The notes: generated by a model from the sequence alone, not told the origin. A stretch of 21,362 nucleotides of DNA from Porticoccus sp. (GCA_011049795.1 DRHD01000034.1:1-21362), one strand, 5' to 3'; counted from the stretch's first letter, positions 8,901 to 17,290 are shown. Made by a program: numbers and translations.

Positions 8901-9819
8901 TTACCAAATTCAAGCCCAGCGAGATAATACTCAATGTGCACGACAGGAATTTGATGGGCTTTTTCTTGAAGACCCAGGCCTGAGTGTCGGCCTGACTTTT
9001 GATATAAATGACAATATTGCAGCACCTTATATTGTTCGAGGTATTCGCCCACGCATTGCGATTCTCCGTGAACAAGGGGTTAATGGCCAAGTTGAGATGG
9101 CGGCAGCATTTGATCGCGCGGGTTTTGACTCAGTCGATGTTCATATGAGTGACATTCTCAGTGGCCGTATAGGTTTGGATGATGTTAAAGGGCTTGTGGC
9201 CTGTGGCGGCTTTTCCTATGGGGATGTGCTGGGTGCCGGAGAGGGCTGGGCTAAGACTATTTTGTTTAATGCCAGGGTCCGTGAGCAATTCCAGCAGTTT
9301 TTTCACCGTAATGACTCTTTTACACTTGGGGTTTGTAATGGTTGCCAAATGCTATCTAACCTAAAACCTTTGATCCCAGGTGCCGAACACTGGCCACGTT
9401 TTGTGCGGAATTTATCTGAACAGTTTGAAGCACGTTTCTCCCTTGTTCGTGTTGAGCCAAGCCCTTCGGTACTCTTGAATGGGATGGTCGGGTCACATAT
9501 GCCGGTTGCCGTAGCTCACGGTGAGGGTAGGGCTGAGTTCGTCAGTGATAGTGATGCCCAGGCGTTTAGTGCCTCAAGAGGGGTATCTCTTCGTTATCTG
9601 GATAATTTCCATGACACCACTGAAGTGTATCCGGCTAATCCTAATGGCTCGCCTATGGGGATTACGGGTGTTGCCAGTACAGATGGACGTGCAACGATTA
9701 TGATGCCTCACCCTGAGCGGGTATTCCGTGCTGTCACCAATTCCTGGCATCCTGATGATTGGCAGGAAGATGGTGCCTGGATGCGGCTGTTCAGAAATGC
9801 CAGGTTATTTGTCGATTAA
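5923..9819 (+). CDS. purL: Phosphoribosylformylglycinamidine synthase, large single-chain form
   Basis: PurL converts FGAR, glutamine and ATP to FGAM, the fourth step of purine synthesis. At 1298 residues it matches the single-chain gammaproteobacterial type (E. coli 1295), with an N-terminal PurS-like domain, a linker, two AIRS-like halves and a C-terminal class I glutaminase. Visible signatures include [57 protein letters not shown] and [11 protein letters not shown]. The glutaminase nucleophile is Cys1138 in GVCNGCQM, with His1263 and Glu1265 in PHPERVFR. Compared with E. coli, the early loop after YGP carries about ten extra polar residues with a repeated TNG. The start ATG gives [14 protein letters not shown], the usual N-terminus. 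A strong terminator follows. Confidence 0.98.
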   Translation: MLIFRGAPALSEFRKQKLFSSLKVVEPGIEGVYAEFVHFVEAEGDLSDVESTTLKALLSYGPHTNGSPTNGPQADNEDPEGEMLLVVPRPGTISPWSSKATDIAHNAGLVSILRLERGIAYYIQGTIIKEHHQQVEALLYDRMVEAVFTDISDAEKLFSHHEPEPMTHIDTLKKGRSALEQANITLGLALADDEIDYLLASFTELGRNPTDVELMMFAQANSEHCRHKIFNASWTLDGKDQDISLFGMIRNTHEQGGENVLSAYDDNASVITGSEAGRFFPDPENKVYGYTQEPIHILMKVETHNHPTAIAPFSGAGTGSGGEIRDEGAVGRGSKPKVGLTGFSVSNLNLPELAQPWEQNYGKPDRIVTALDIMVEAPVGGAAFNNEFGRPNLCGYFRTFEQDFDGERRGYHKPIMIAGGYGNIREEHIEQQEFDPGCHLIVLGGPAMLIGLGGGAASSMASGSSAEDLDFASVQRQNPEMERRSQEVIDQCWQLGDENPLAFIHDVGAGGLSNAFPELAKDGGCGARFELRQVPNDEPGMSPLAIWCNEAQERYVMAVKPEDLARFEAICERERCPYAVVGESIAEKHLLLNDRYFDAKPVDLPMSVLFGKPPKMHREAEAYRPKTQAFDWSGIVLDEAIGRVIQHPSVSSKSFLITIGDRSITGTVVRDQMVGPWQVPVADCAVTTVGYDSYAGESMAMGERTPLALLDGPASGRMAIGEAITNIAASSIGQLSDIKLSANWMCAAGHPGEDEKLFRTVEAVGMELCPQLGITIPVGKDSMSMRTAWEKDGEDKAVTSPLSLVITAFSPVQDVRKTLTPQLRTDKGNTVLLYIDLGDNQNRLGGSILAQVYNQMGDVTPDVVSADKLKAFFDIIQSANIAGEIIAYHDRSDGGLFTTLVEMSFAGHVGLDISLDEQPGDALSLLFNEELGAVIQVATDKADGIKTRFSAVGIPVSPVATLNNSESIEIHQDGARLYSHSCVELLRRWSETSYQIQAQRDNTQCARQEFDGLFLEDPGLSVGLTFDINDNIAAPYIVRGIRPRIAILREQGVNGQVEMAAAFDRAGFDSVDVHMSDILSGRIGLDDVKGLVACGGFSYGDVLGAGEGWAKTILFNARVREQFQQFFHRNDSFTLGVCNGCQMLSNLKPLIPGAEHWPRFVRNLSEQFEARFSLVRVEPSPSVLLNGMVGSHMPVAVAHGEGRAEFVSDSDAQAFSASRGVSLRYLDNFHDTTEVYPANPNGSPMGITGVASTDGRATIMMPHPERVFRAVTNSWHPDDWQEDGAWMRLFRNARLFVD

Positions 9820-9873
9820 TTATTCTTCGTCAATCAAGAAGCCCGGCACTTTTATTTCGTTGTTTCTGGCCAT

Positions 9874-9926
9874 AAAAAACCTGCTATCCGTAAATCCTAA
9901 CGGACGTGGGTATAACAGGTTTTTTT
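9874..9926. terminator. Bidirectional intrinsic terminator, purL / cytochrome c
   Basis: AAAAAACCTG (9874-9883) pairs with CAGGTTTTTT (9916-9925), and inside it TCCGT (9887-9891) pairs with ACGGA (9900-9904). The outer arm has a run of A on the left and a run of T on the right, so the hairpin ends in a U-run whichever strand is transcribed. It lies between the convergent purL and cytochrome c genes and should stop both transcripts. Confidence 0.85.
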
Positions 9927-9949
9927 GGAAATTAGCTACGTTTTATTTC

Positions 9950-10270
9950 TTATTTCATGTCAGCGTAGTATGCGCCCAGGTTTTCAGCATCTTGGTCAGA
10001 TAATGCCTTCGCCATGGAGGACATCACTGGGTCATTACGTTGCCCATCACGGAAAGCCTTAATTTGCTTTGTGAGGTAACCGGCTTTTTGGCCAGCTAGG
10101 TTTGGCCACAAATCATTACTACTGATGCCGCTGGCACCGTGACACCCTGCACAGGTGACAGATTTAGCTTTACCTGCCGCAGCATCACCTGCTGCCATCG
10201 TCTGACTGCCTAGTGTAACTAGCGCTACTGCCATCACTACTTTCACTGTCGTCCCAATTAGTTTCTTCAT
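9950..10270 (-). CDS. Small periplasmic class I cytochrome c
   Basis: A 106-residue c-type cytochrome precursor. The N-terminus (KK, then VVMAVALVTLGSQTMA) is a Sec signal peptide with likely cleavage after TMA near residue 26. The mature protein is about 80 residues with one heme site, C40-A-G-C43-H44. A Met in NDPVMSSMAKALSDQD (83 or 86) is the probable sixth heme ligand, and the end ENLGAYYADMK is typical of the cytochrome c4/c553-like half-domain. It probably carries electrons in the periplasm, for example to a heme-copper oxidase, but the partner is not in the window. GGAG lies 7 nt before the ATG. It sits 168 bp downstream of the heme A synthase gene on the same strand and ends at the shared terminator. 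Confidence 0.92.
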   Translation of the reverse strand: MKKLIGTTVKVVMAVALVTLGSQTMAAGDAAAGKAKSVTCAGCHGASGISSNDLWPNLAGQKAGYLTKQIKAFRDGQRNDPVMSSMAKALSDQDAENLGAYYADMK

Positions 10271-10438
10271 AAAAACACTCCAACCATGAGATAAAATAAT
10301 TTTGAAATGAAAACCTGAAAGCTGGTTAATCAGGCGCTCATTTTAGCAGAAGGAGAATGGATAGGCCGAAAAAAATGCATGATCGCAATCAAATTCCATC
10401 CCTTTAAATCTTAGTTGAGGGTCTATCTGGTTTTTTTA

Positions 10439-11515
10439 TCACTGGGATTGCCCCTTGGTAGTGACTTTTGAGCCATTACTCAGGCAGTGGCTGACAAACA
10501 GTGATGCTGTAAATAGTGCGATGGCCCCCCCTTGGTGGGCGGCGGCTAGAGTGACAGGCACATGCAACAGTAATGTTGAAATGCCGAGTGTCACCTGGAC
10601 CAGTAATAGCGTGATGAGACAGTAGGTCCCAGTGCGCAGTTTACCGGGAATGCCAGGTTGTAGAGTTCTGAACGAAAAACCCATAATTAAAACAAACAAG
10701 ACGTAGGCAAATATACGGTGATTAAACTGAATGGTTGTAATATCTTCAAAAATAGCCAGCCAAGCTGGATCTGTATTGAATAGCCCTGGTGGTATAAAAG
10801 AGTCTCCCATCAGTGGGAATGTTGGGTAGGCGAAACCGGCTCGAGTACCCGCGACTAAACCACCAGAGAGAATCATCAAAAATAAGAGTCCACTCAGTGT
10901 ATAGGCAGCGCGTTTGAGGCCTCTTTTATAGGCTAAGGGTGGTGAGTTGACTGAGAGTAAGCCAAAGGCAACCCAGAGAATATAGCCGTAAATAACGACA
11001 GCTGCGCCAAGGTGAGCAGTAAGCCTGTATTGGCTAACTCTGGGGTTATCTACCAGGCCACTTTTTACCATATACCAGCCAAGTAGCCCCTGTAGGCCAC
11101 CCAGTACAAACATCACCATTAACTTGGGCGTTAAACCAGATTGAATGCGTTTGGTGAAGTAGAAAAACAGGAAAGGCAGTAGGAATATGACACCGATTAA
11201 ACGCCCAAGAACCCGGTGTAGATATTCGAACATAAAGATCGACTTAAATTCACCGACGCTCATGCCATGGTTGACCTTCTGGTACTCGGGGAATTGTTGA
11301 TATTTTTCGAAGGTTGCCTGCCATTCCATATCCGTGAGCGGAGGAATGATTCCCATCAATGGTTTCCACTCCACCATGGATAGCCCTGAGTGAGTTAAGC
11401 GAGTAACGCCACCCAATAGAATCATGGAAAAAATAACACCCGCACAGAGTATCAACCACAAAGCAATTTGGCGGTTATAGGTGTGTCCATCATATTGATG
11501 AGAAGTGTTGTGCAT
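10439..11515 (-). CDS. ctaA: Heme A synthase, Cox15 type
   Basis: This inner-membrane enzyme oxidises the C8 methyl of heme O to make heme A for aa3-type cytochrome oxidase. The 358 residues hold about eight membrane helices. The N-terminal signature LGGVTRLTHSGLSMVEWKP followed by GIIPPL is that of the mitochondrial/alphaproteobacterial Cox15 group. Four conserved heme-ligand histidines are visible: His100 in EYLHRVLGR, His168 in TAHLGAA, His266 in FNHRIFAY and His327 in AAAHQGGA. The Cys pairs of the Bacillus-type enzyme are not seen. The ATG is one base after the stop of a decayed upstream frame, and its ribosome site (AGG, 9 nt before) lies inside that frame. Cytochrome oxidase subunit, ctaB and sco genes are not in the window, so this gene stands apart from the usual cox operon. 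Confidence 0.95.
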   Translation of the reverse strand: MHNTSHQYDGHTYNRQIALWLILCAGVIFSMILLGGVTRLTHSGLSMVEWKPLMGIIPPLTDMEWQATFEKYQQFPEYQKVNHGMSVGEFKSIFMFEYLHRVLGRLIGVIFLLPFLFFYFTKRIQSGLTPKLMVMFVLGGLQGLLGWYMVKSGLVDNPRVSQYRLTAHLGAAVVIYGYILWVAFGLLSVNSPPLAYKRGLKRAAYTLSGLLFLMILSGGLVAGTRAGFAYPTFPLMGDSFIPPGLFNTDPAWLAIFEDITTIQFNHRIFAYVLFVLIMGFSFRTLQPGIPGKLRTGTYCLITLLLVQVTLGISTLLLHVPVTLAAAHQGGAIALFTASLFVSHCLSNGSKVTTKGQSQ

Positions 11516-11516
11516 A

Positions 11517-11657
11517 TTACTTAGCCTGAATGAGTTGATAGTTAAGGGCCATGACAGCCATCAAGAGTAGTGCCGTTATCAGGTTGTGTGCCATGACTAC
11601 CATAATGGGCAGTGATAACAGTATGCCACTTGCTCTCAGAGCAGATTGGAGAAGGAT
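11517..11657 (-). pseudogene. Probable C-terminal remnant of a second heme A synthase
   Basis: Reading the minus strand in one frame gives PILLQSALRASGILLSLP, then IMVVMAHNLITALLLMAVMA and LNYQLIQAK, ending in TAA one base before the ctaA start. The pattern LLQ-x-AL, LLSLP, V-x-AHN, ALLL and ALNY-L is what I recall from the last two helices of the other proteobacterial heme A synthase type, including the heme-ligand His of AHN. It is closer to that than to the end of the intact ctaA next door (VPVTLAAAHQGGA). The frame stays open up to an in-frame TAG at 11733-11735, but the only ATG codons lie within the fragment, and no ribosome site is seen. The rest of the gap up to nnrS (to 11893) shows nothing recognisable. 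It could also be a short coupled leader peptide of 28 residues from the ATG at 11603. Confidence 0.55.
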
Positions 11658-11893
11658 GGGTAAATAAGGCTGAGAGCGGTTTTTTGCCGGTATTGTAGAG
11701 AACTTGGCGTACCAATCAACAAAATCAAATAACTAGCAAGGGGTCAATCCGATATATCAGCTGAAACACCTCTATCCCTCTGTCTCAATGCCTTTGTCAA
11801 AGCAGGTGATCCTTGCCAGTAACAGGTTCAGTCGAGGTTAATACAACCCTGGTTGAGGTGGGGGCCGTTACCTCATTTCTTGATGTGTCTGTG

Positions 11894-13090
11894 TTATCCC
11901 GGTCGGCCATCTATTCGTGGTTGAGTCAGCACCGGCCAATAAACGATCACAAAGGCCATATACCCAAGCACCCAGCAACTGATACTAATTAAATACAACA
12001 GGGGTGAGTGGCCTGAAAATAGGGGGGCGATCACTCTCAGGATTGCGGATAGAGCAAGAACGCCATAACCCAGAGTAATCCAGGCACCTACTTGTAACAT
12101 CCTGCCCGTGTGCCCCAGGGAGACTCGACTAATCATGGCCAAAATCATCAGACCGATACCCCCGATAGTCAGTCCATGAAGGGCTGTGCTTAAGGATATG
12201 GCCAGACCAAAGTGAAAAGCGCCCAGTAACGCCAAGCTGATAACAATCAATAAATAGGATAGATGTAGAGACCAAAGTAATGGGGTGCCCAGAGTAAGTT
12301 TACTTTGCCAGCGCCCCATCCTGAAAAGGTTTGCCAATGCGGCAACTAAAAAGAGAATACCAATGACAGGTTCTGAGGATAGATTACCGGTAATTAGGCT
12401 GTAGATCGTTATGACACCCAGTGGGACAATAGAGAGTAACTCCAAGAACATAAGGGGCTGGGTTTTTTGGGTGCGATTGGCATTGGCGGTGAAGAAGGGG
12501 ATCACTCTGCCACCCATAATGACAATAATTAGGGTGATGATCAGAATGGTTGCTTGGGTATCAGGCAAAGACAGTAAATCTCCGCTGATCAACCGATAAT
12601 GACTATGGCCATTGGTCCAGGTCAGTAGCAGGAGTAGTGGGATGAACATTAGGTTGCGCCATAGCTTGGCAGCCACAACGGGTCGCGCTAGTACATAAGC
12701 GGCCAACGGTAGAAACAATGTATCGACAATAGCAATGAGGCTTGAGGGGACTATTGGAAATAACATCAATAGCCGACCTAGAACCCAAAGGCCAAATAAC
12801 CCAGCAAGAGGCCATCCAGATAGACCAGGCATGCCACTCCAGTTTTGAATGGCTGTGAGTAGGAATCCAACTATAATAGCCGTACTAAAGCCAAATAACA
12901 TTTCATGCCCATGCCACCAGATCCAGCTGCCGTGGGGTTGCCAGGGGAGTGCTGAACTGTTTAAAAATGTTGCCCATAACAATAGCGCTATGACAGAAAA
13001 TAGGCTGCCAAACAGAAAAAATGGACGGAAGGCCAGTCTGAAAATGGGAGTTTTTTTTTGCTCCTTTTTCATGTCGGTGATATTCAGCAT
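11894..13090 (-). CDS. nnrS: NnrS family membrane protein, nitric oxide response
   Basis: NnrS is a heme- and copper-containing multi-pass inner-membrane protein that protects cells from nitric oxide stress; its chemistry is not settled. The 398-residue product has the usual length and about twelve hydrophobic helices. Conserved signatures are FRLAFRPFFLFGSLFS near the N-terminus, WWHGHEMLFGF (His60 and His62 are likely metal or heme ligands), NWSGMPGLSG, and GGRVIPFFTANANRTQ around 193-207. AAGGA sits about 7 nt before the ATG. The gene is divergent from cysG, and the shared 273-bp region has several inverted repeats. No NO reductase or nitrite reductase gene is nearby, so here it probably serves general NO defence rather than a denitrification operon. 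Confidence 0.93.
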   Translation of the reverse strand: MLNITDMKKEQKKTPIFRLAFRPFFLFGSLFSVIALLLWATFLNSSALPWQPHGSWIWWHGHEMLFGFSTAIIVGFLLTAIQNWSGMPGLSGWPLAGLFGLWVLGRLLMLFPIVPSSLIAIVDTLFLPLAAYVLARPVVAAKLWRNLMFIPLLLLLTWTNGHSHYRLISGDLLSLPDTQATILIITLIIVIMGGRVIPFFTANANRTQKTQPLMFLELLSIVPLGVITIYSLITGNLSSEPVIGILFLVAALANLFRMGRWQSKLTLGTPLLWSLHLSYLLIVISLALLGAFHFGLAISLSTALHGLTIGGIGLMILAMISRVSLGHTGRMLQVGAWITLGYGVLALSAILRVIAPLFSGHSPLLYLISISCWVLGYMAFVIVYWPVLTQPRIDGRPG

Positions 13091-13121
13091 AAGTAGATCC
13101 TTATGGGTTGAGAGCCGTAGG

Positions 13122-13154
13122 CTAAGGTATCACACAGTGTGTCCCTCCCCTTAG
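13122..13154. repeat. Composite inverted repeat upstream of nnrS
   Basis: CTAAGG (13122-13127) and CCTTAG (13149-13154) form outer arms around an inner palindrome CACACAGTGTG (13131-13141). The element begins 32 bp before the nnrS ATG, so it lies in the leader or over the promoter. It could be an operator for a dimeric regulator or a leader hairpin. It does not match the FNR/NnrR consensus. Confidence 0.6.
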
Positions 13155-13175
13155 ACACTCGTGTTGATATTCGCT

Positions 13176-13199
13176 GCCTGCCATACCAGTATGGCAGGC
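13176..13199. repeat. 24-bp near-perfect palindrome between nnrS and cysG
   Basis: Arms GCCTGCCATAC (13176-13186) and GTATGGCAGGC (13189-13199) are exact reverse complements with CA between them. As RNA this makes a stem of about 10 bp with a four-base loop on either strand. No T-run follows on either side, so it is not a standard terminator. Its place between divergent genes suits an operator; a dispersed genomic repeat is the other option. Confidence 0.75.
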
Positions 13200-13292
13200 T
13201 AACGTCGTATTGACGCTACTCAAAAGCCAACAATTATGATTGATGTGGCTGGGCGGGTACTGTATCTGTTTATTGGGGCACCCATTAGAACG

Positions 13293-13333
13293 TTGCGATA
13301 AATCAACTATTTGGGGTGATTAGAAGTTAGAAT
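13293..13333 (+). promoter_or_regulatory. FNR/DNR-like box and -10 element before cysG
   Basis: TTGCGATAAATCAA (13293-13306) matches the FNR-family pattern TTGAT-N4-ATCAA at eight of ten positions. A TAGAAT -10 element lies at 13328-13333. A start of transcription near 13340 would put the box centre about 40.5 bases upstream, the position expected for a class II activator site. The left half-site is imperfect, so this is tentative. Confidence 0.35.
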
Positions 13334-13363
13334 TTACCAAATTGAAATCTGAGAATCTGCTCC

Positions 13364-14755
13364 ATGGACTACTTGCCCATATTTACAAAACTATCGGATA
13401 AACACTGCTTGATAGTTGGCGGGGGGAATGTCGCAGAACGAAAGCTATCACTTTTGATAGAGGCCGGCGCACAGGTAACGCTGGTGGCACCATCAATTAA
13501 TGAGTCGATTCGTGAATTAATTAAAAACGATAGCCAGATATCACTAAACCTAATCGAGGACGATTATAACAGCAGCTTGATGGACGGTATGGACTTAGTC
13601 ATCGCGGCCACGGACGATCAGGCACTTAATGAAGCGGTTTCCCATGATGCAGCTGAGCGACATATCTTTGTAAATGTGGTTGATAACCCCAGCCTTTGCA
13701 CATTTATTATGCCAGCAATAATTGATCGCTCCCCTGTAACTATTGCAATCGGTACTGGTGGAGCTGCACCGGTACTCGCTCGTTTGCTGCGGGGAAAAAT
13801 CGAAGCGCTTATTCCTCACCGTTTTGGTGCGTTGGCTGGATTGGCTGCCAAATACAGAGAGCGGGTGAAGACGGCCTTGCCAAAGGGCCCCGCTAGAAAG
13901 GCCTTTTGGGAAGAAATTTTTGAAGGTGAGGTTGCTGAGCAGGTTTTTAGTGGGAATCAAGCCGAAGCTGAACAGCAGCTTGAAGTGCGTATTGATCAGG
14001 GTTGTTCGGCACAAAAGGGTGAGGTCTATTTGGTCGGGGCGGGTCCAGGTGACCCAGACTTGCTTAGTTTTCGTGCTCTTCGGCTGATGCAAAAAGCTGA
14101 CATTGTTATTTATGATCGACTCGTCTCAAAAGAAATTTTGAATCTAGTTCGGCGTGATGCGGATCGACTTTACGTTGGTAAAGAGGCTAGCAACCACTGT
14201 GTACCCCAGAGTCAGATTAATGAACTGCTCTATAAACTGGCAAAAGAGGGAAAACGGGTATTGCGTTTGAAAGGTGGAGACCCCTATATTTTTGGTCGTG
14301 GTGGAGAAGAGGCTGAACAACTGTTTGCTGAGGGTGTTCCATTTCAAGTGGTGCCGGGTATTACCGCTGCATCTGGTGCTTCCACCTACTGTGGTATTCC
14401 CTTGACCCACCGTGATTATGCTCAGTCAGTGACATTTGCCACGGGGCACCTTAAGAATGACGCTGTAGATTTAGATTGGCCATCATTAGCGCGGGAAAAC
14501 CAGACCTTGGTGATTTATATGGGATTGGGCGGTTTAAAAGTGATCTCGCGGGAGTTAATTGCCCACGGTTTACCTGGGGATACACCCGTTGCCGTGATTC
14601 ATAAAGCTACACAGGCTGAGCAGCGTCTACTGATTAGTGATTTGACCCATGTGGTACAAAAAGTACAGGATGAAGACATGCAACCACCCAGCCTTCTCAT
14701 TATTGGTCGTGTAGTGGCACTTCACGATCAACTGAAAGCAAGGTTGCCTAGCTAA
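13364..14755 (+). CDS. cysG: Siroheme synthase, trifunctional
   Basis: CysG makes siroheme, the cofactor of sulfite and assimilatory nitrite reductases, from uroporphyrinogen III: two SAM-dependent methylations, NAD-dependent oxidation, then iron insertion. The 463 residues (E. coli 457) hold an N-terminal dehydrogenase/ferrochelatase half (about 1-215) with the NAD motif VGGGNVAERK and the catalytic Asp107 in VNVVD. The C-terminal methyltransferase half (from about 217) has YLVGAGPGDPDLLS, DIVIYDRLVS and RLKGGDPYIFGRGGEE, followed by PGITAASG and LTHRDYAQSV. The position equivalent to the phosphorylated Ser128 of Salmonella CysG is Thr131 here (IGTGGAAPV). The ATG gives the typical MDYLPIF start. 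The gene is divergent from nnrS and lies 77 bp before the hydrolase gene. Confidence 0.97.
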   Translation: MDYLPIFTKLSDKHCLIVGGGNVAERKLSLLIEAGAQVTLVAPSINESIRELIKNDSQISLNLIEDDYNSSLMDGMDLVIAATDDQALNEAVSHDAAERHIFVNVVDNPSLCTFIMPAIIDRSPVTIAIGTGGAAPVLARLLRGKIEALIPHRFGALAGLAAKYRERVKTALPKGPARKAFWEEIFEGEVAEQVFSGNQAEAEQQLEVRIDQGCSAQKGEVYLVGAGPGDPDLLSFRALRLMQKADIVIYDRLVSKEILNLVRRDADRLYVGKEASNHCVPQSQINELLYKLAKEGKRVLRLKGGDPYIFGRGGEEAEQLFAEGVPFQVVPGITAASGASTYCGIPLTHRDYAQSVTFATGHLKNDAVDLDWPSLARENQTLVIYMGLGGLKVISRELIAHGLPGDTPVAVIHKATQAEQRLLISDLTHVVQKVQDEDMQPPSLLIIGRVVALHDQLKARLPS

Positions 14756-14832
14756 TTTGGTGATTTAACCTCCTGTGATCCCATCAATATTTCCTTTTCA
14801 GATCGAGTAGAATTGCTCTGAAGGAGTAGCTC

Positions 14833-15615
14833 ATGCCAACAACAATTATCAATGATGTAGCCATTTCATATACAGATGAGGGGCAGGGTGAACCCTTATT
14901 GTTCCTGCACGGCTTGGGGGTATGTAGGGCGGATTGGCGTCCTCAGATTGAATATTTCAGCAAACAATTTAGGACAATCGCTCCAGATTTCAGGGGGCAT
15001 GGCGAGTCTGCTGCCCCAGATACTGACTACAACATCCCCATTCATGCCGCTGACGTCATCGGATTAATGGATAGCCTGGAGATCGAGTCAACTCATATAG
15101 TAGGGCTTTCTATGGGAGGCATGGTCGCTTTTCAGCTTGCTGCTGACTCGCCACACCGGCTACGTACGATGACCATAGTTAATTCTGGCCCAGCGTTACC
15201 CAACGATACTTTTTCGGCCAAGAAAATGTTGTGGTCGAGGTTGTTACTGATTCACTTGCTTGGAATGAAAGCCTTTGGGAAAAAGGTCGCAGAAAGTATG
15301 TTTCCAGGTGAGGGCCATGAGCAATTGATTGATACCTTTGCAGCGCAAATTGCCAGTAACCCCAAGCAGGTCTATTTGAAAAACCTTAAATCACTTTGGG
15401 GTTGGGGTGTTTTAGACCATCTGTCAGCTATTGAAACGCCTACATTGATGTTGACGGGTGATAACGACTATTCCCCCGTAGCGATAAAGCAAGCCATTGT
15501 CAGTGCGATGCGAAATGCAGAATTGGTTGTGATTGAGAACTCCGGTCATGGTACGCCTATCGAAAAACCGCTTGAAACCAATCGAGCTATCGAAGAATTC
15601 ATTGGCCGTTATTGA
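14833..15615 (+). CDS. Alpha/beta hydrolase
   Basis: A 260-residue cytoplasmic alpha/beta-hydrolase fold protein. The oxyanion-hole motif LFLHGLG has His26-Gly27. The nucleophile elbow is GLSMGG with Ser93. The acid is probably Asp210 in LTGDND and the catalytic His is His239 in NSGHG. PDFRGHGES at 51-59 is a common strand-loop signature. The overall look is of the enol-lactonase, haloperoxidase or carboxylesterase group, but the substrate cannot be told from sequence. A strong ribosome site (AAGGAG, 6 nt before the ATG) supports the start. It lies 77 bp after cysG on the same strand and may share its transcript. Its stop overlaps the end of the convergent patatin gene by 7 bp. Confidence 0.9.
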   Translation: MPTTIINDVAISYTDEGQGEPLLFLHGLGVCRADWRPQIEYFSKQFRTIAPDFRGHGESAAPDTDYNIPIHAADVIGLMDSLEIESTHIVGLSMGGMVAFQLAADSPHRLRTMTIVNSGPALPNDTFSAKKMLWSRLLLIHLLGMKAFGKKVAESMFPGEGHEQLIDTFAAQIASNPKQVYLKNLKSLWGWGVLDHLSAIETPTLMLTGDNDYSPVAIKQAIVSAMRNAELVVIENSGHGTPIEKPLETNRAIEEFIGRY

Positions 15616-16454
15616 GTGATGGAAAGGAGTTGCTGGTTTATTTTTCGTTTCAACTTTCGTTTGATAGAGGTGGCTTGTTTGAAAATCTCTGCGGCCTTAT
15701 AGAACTCAAGAACGCGTATGTCGACCACATTTGGTTCAAGGTAAATATCAGGAGACATGAGCTCCAGTTTTTCCCGAATAATACTCTTTTGCATGATCTG
15801 GTAGGTGTTAAATACCGCCTCAGATAATGAGGGGATTTTCTCGGAGACTGTCCGCTCACCAATCACATCAACAGCGATGGTCAGGTCACAATCCTTTGGC
15901 AAGATATCAAAAGGTACTGGGTTGACCGCACCGCCATCAATTAAAACCTGGTTTTTAATTTTAACCGGCTCAAATAGGCCGGGTAGGGACATACTGGCTC
16001 TAATAGCGGGAATTAATGGCCCTGTTTTCAGTATGACCTGTTGGCGGCTCCAAAAATTTGATGCGACGACACTTAGTGGTATATCCAGTTGGGAAAAGCG
16101 TGAGGCATGGACAGATTCAAACAAGTAAGTGAGCAAGTTTTCCACACGCAATAGTCCGCGGCCACGAAACTGAGGTGCAATAAAGTCCAGCCATTTAAAA
16201 ATATGTTTTCGAGTGACAATATGCTTAAGTGATTCATCTTCTCGCAAGCTGAATTCAAGAAAAATAGCCTTCATTTCAGCGGTAGACATACCGGCACAAT
16301 ACATGGCGCCAATCAATGCCCCTATACTGGTTCCCGTTACGAAAGAGGGCCGAAGATCCATTTCTTCCAAGGCTTCAAGTGTCAATACGTGACTGATGCC
16401 TTTTGCGCCGCCGCCGCCAAGTGCCAATCCAATTTTTTTCTTCATATCCTTCAC
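15609..16454 (-). CDS. Patatin-like phospholipase, RssA-like
   Basis: A serine lipid acyl hydrolase of the bacterial patatin family. Motifs in order are the oxyanion-hole glycine loop LGGGGAKGI (12-20), the nucleophile elbow GTSIG with Ser43, and the dyad Asp173 in IDGGAVNPVP. The 281 residues contain one patatin domain and no signal peptide or membrane segment, so it is probably cytoplasmic or loosely membrane-bound, and it lacks the beta-barrel of secreted PlpD-type proteins. The start is unsure: the GTG at 16454 has no ribosome site, while the ATG at 16445 has AAGGA too close to it; both give nearly the same protein. It is divergent from ung and convergent with the hydrolase, overlapping it by 7 bp. 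Confidence 0.9.
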   Translation of the reverse strand: MKDMKKKIGLALGGGGAKGISHVLTLEALEEMDLRPSFVTGTSIGALIGAMYCAGMSTAEMKAIFLEFSLREDESLKHIVTRKHIFKWLDFIAPQFRGRGLLRVENLLTYLFESVHASRFSQLDIPLSVVASNFWSRQQVILKTGPLIPAIRASMSLPGLFEPVKIKNQVLIDGGAVNPVPFDILPKDCDLTIAVDVIGERTVSEKIPSLSEAVFNTYQIMQKSIIREKLELMSPDIYLEPNVVDIRVLEFYKAAEIFKQATSIKRKLKRKINQQLLSITQ

Positions 16455-16546
16455 ATGATCGCGGAATTTTAGTCAATGCCAGTTGATTTAGAGCAGAAAT
16501 TCCGGTTTATTGCTGCGTACTCTTTAATAGTAGCTGGATATACCCT

Positions 16547-17290
16547 GTGGCATTTAATAATGACAAGATCAAGCTTCATCCCTCTTGGTTAGGGGTGATC
16601 GGTGGTGAATTTGAACAGCCTTACATGATGCAGTTAAAACAGTTTTTGAGTCAGGAAAAGGACGGAGGTAAGGTCATTTATCCTGCTGGTTCAAACTGGT
16701 TTTCAGCATTTAATGAAACGCCATTTGATCATGTGAAAGTGGTTATTTTTGGGCAGGACCCTTATCACGGTCCAAAGCAGGCTCACGGGCTTTGTTTCTC
16801 TGTACTCCCTGGTGTTGCAATCCCCCCTTCATTACGGAATATGTACAAGGAGCTGCAGAGTGATATGGGAATACAGCCACCGGGTCATGGCTGCCTGACC
16901 CATTGGTCCAGGCAGGGTGTATTGCTACTTAATGCTACTTTGACGGTGGAGCAGGGGAATGCTGGTGCTCATCAGGGGCAAGGTTGGGAACAGTTTACAG
17001 ACCGTGCAGTACAAGCGTTGAATGAGCAGCGCGAAGGTTTGGTGTTTATGTTGTGGGGCAGCTATGCCCAGAAGAAAGGCGCTTTTATTGATACGGGCAA
17101 ACACTTGGTATTAAAGGCCCCACACCCCTCACCACTTTCTGCCTACCGGGGGTTTTTAGGTTGTAGGCATTTCTCTCAAGCTAATAAATTCCTTCAACAG
17201 CAAGGAGCGGAGCCCATTGACTGGCAGTTACCGTCCTTAGAGGTGGTGGAGGCACAATTAAGGGAAGTAACTAGCGAGGATCAACTTTGA
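16547..17290 (+). CDS. ung: Uracil-DNA glycosylase, family 1
   Basis: Ung removes uracil from DNA, the first step of base excision repair after cytosine deamination or dUTP incorporation. The 247-residue protein has the family 1 signature [11 protein letters not shown] with water-activating Asp71, the uracil-binding [12 protein letters not shown] region, and the Leu-loop motif [11 protein letters not shown] with His193. The start is a GTG giving [14 protein letters not shown]; the next in-frame Met is at about residue 27, which would remove conserved sequence, and only a weak GGA lies before the GTG. The C-terminus runs about 20 residues past the usual end, and its last 20 bp overlap the convergent membrane-protein gene. 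Confidence 0.97.
   Translation: MAFNNDKIKLHPSWLGVIGGEFEQPYMMQLKQFLSQEKDGGKVIYPAGSNWFSAFNETPFDHVKVVIFGQDPYHGPKQAHGLCFSVLPGVAIPPSLRNMYKELQSDMGIQPPGHGCLTHWSRQGVLLLNATLTVEQGNAGAHQGQGWEQFTDRAVQALNEQREGLVFMLWGSYAQKKGAFIDTGKHLVLKAPHPSPLSAYRGFLGCRHFSQANKFLQQQGAEPIDWQLPSLEVVEAQLREVTSEDQL

Noticed and set aside
5923..9819. Several long frames antisense to or inside purL
   Set aside because: They are shadows of purL, which is intact and conserved over its whole length.
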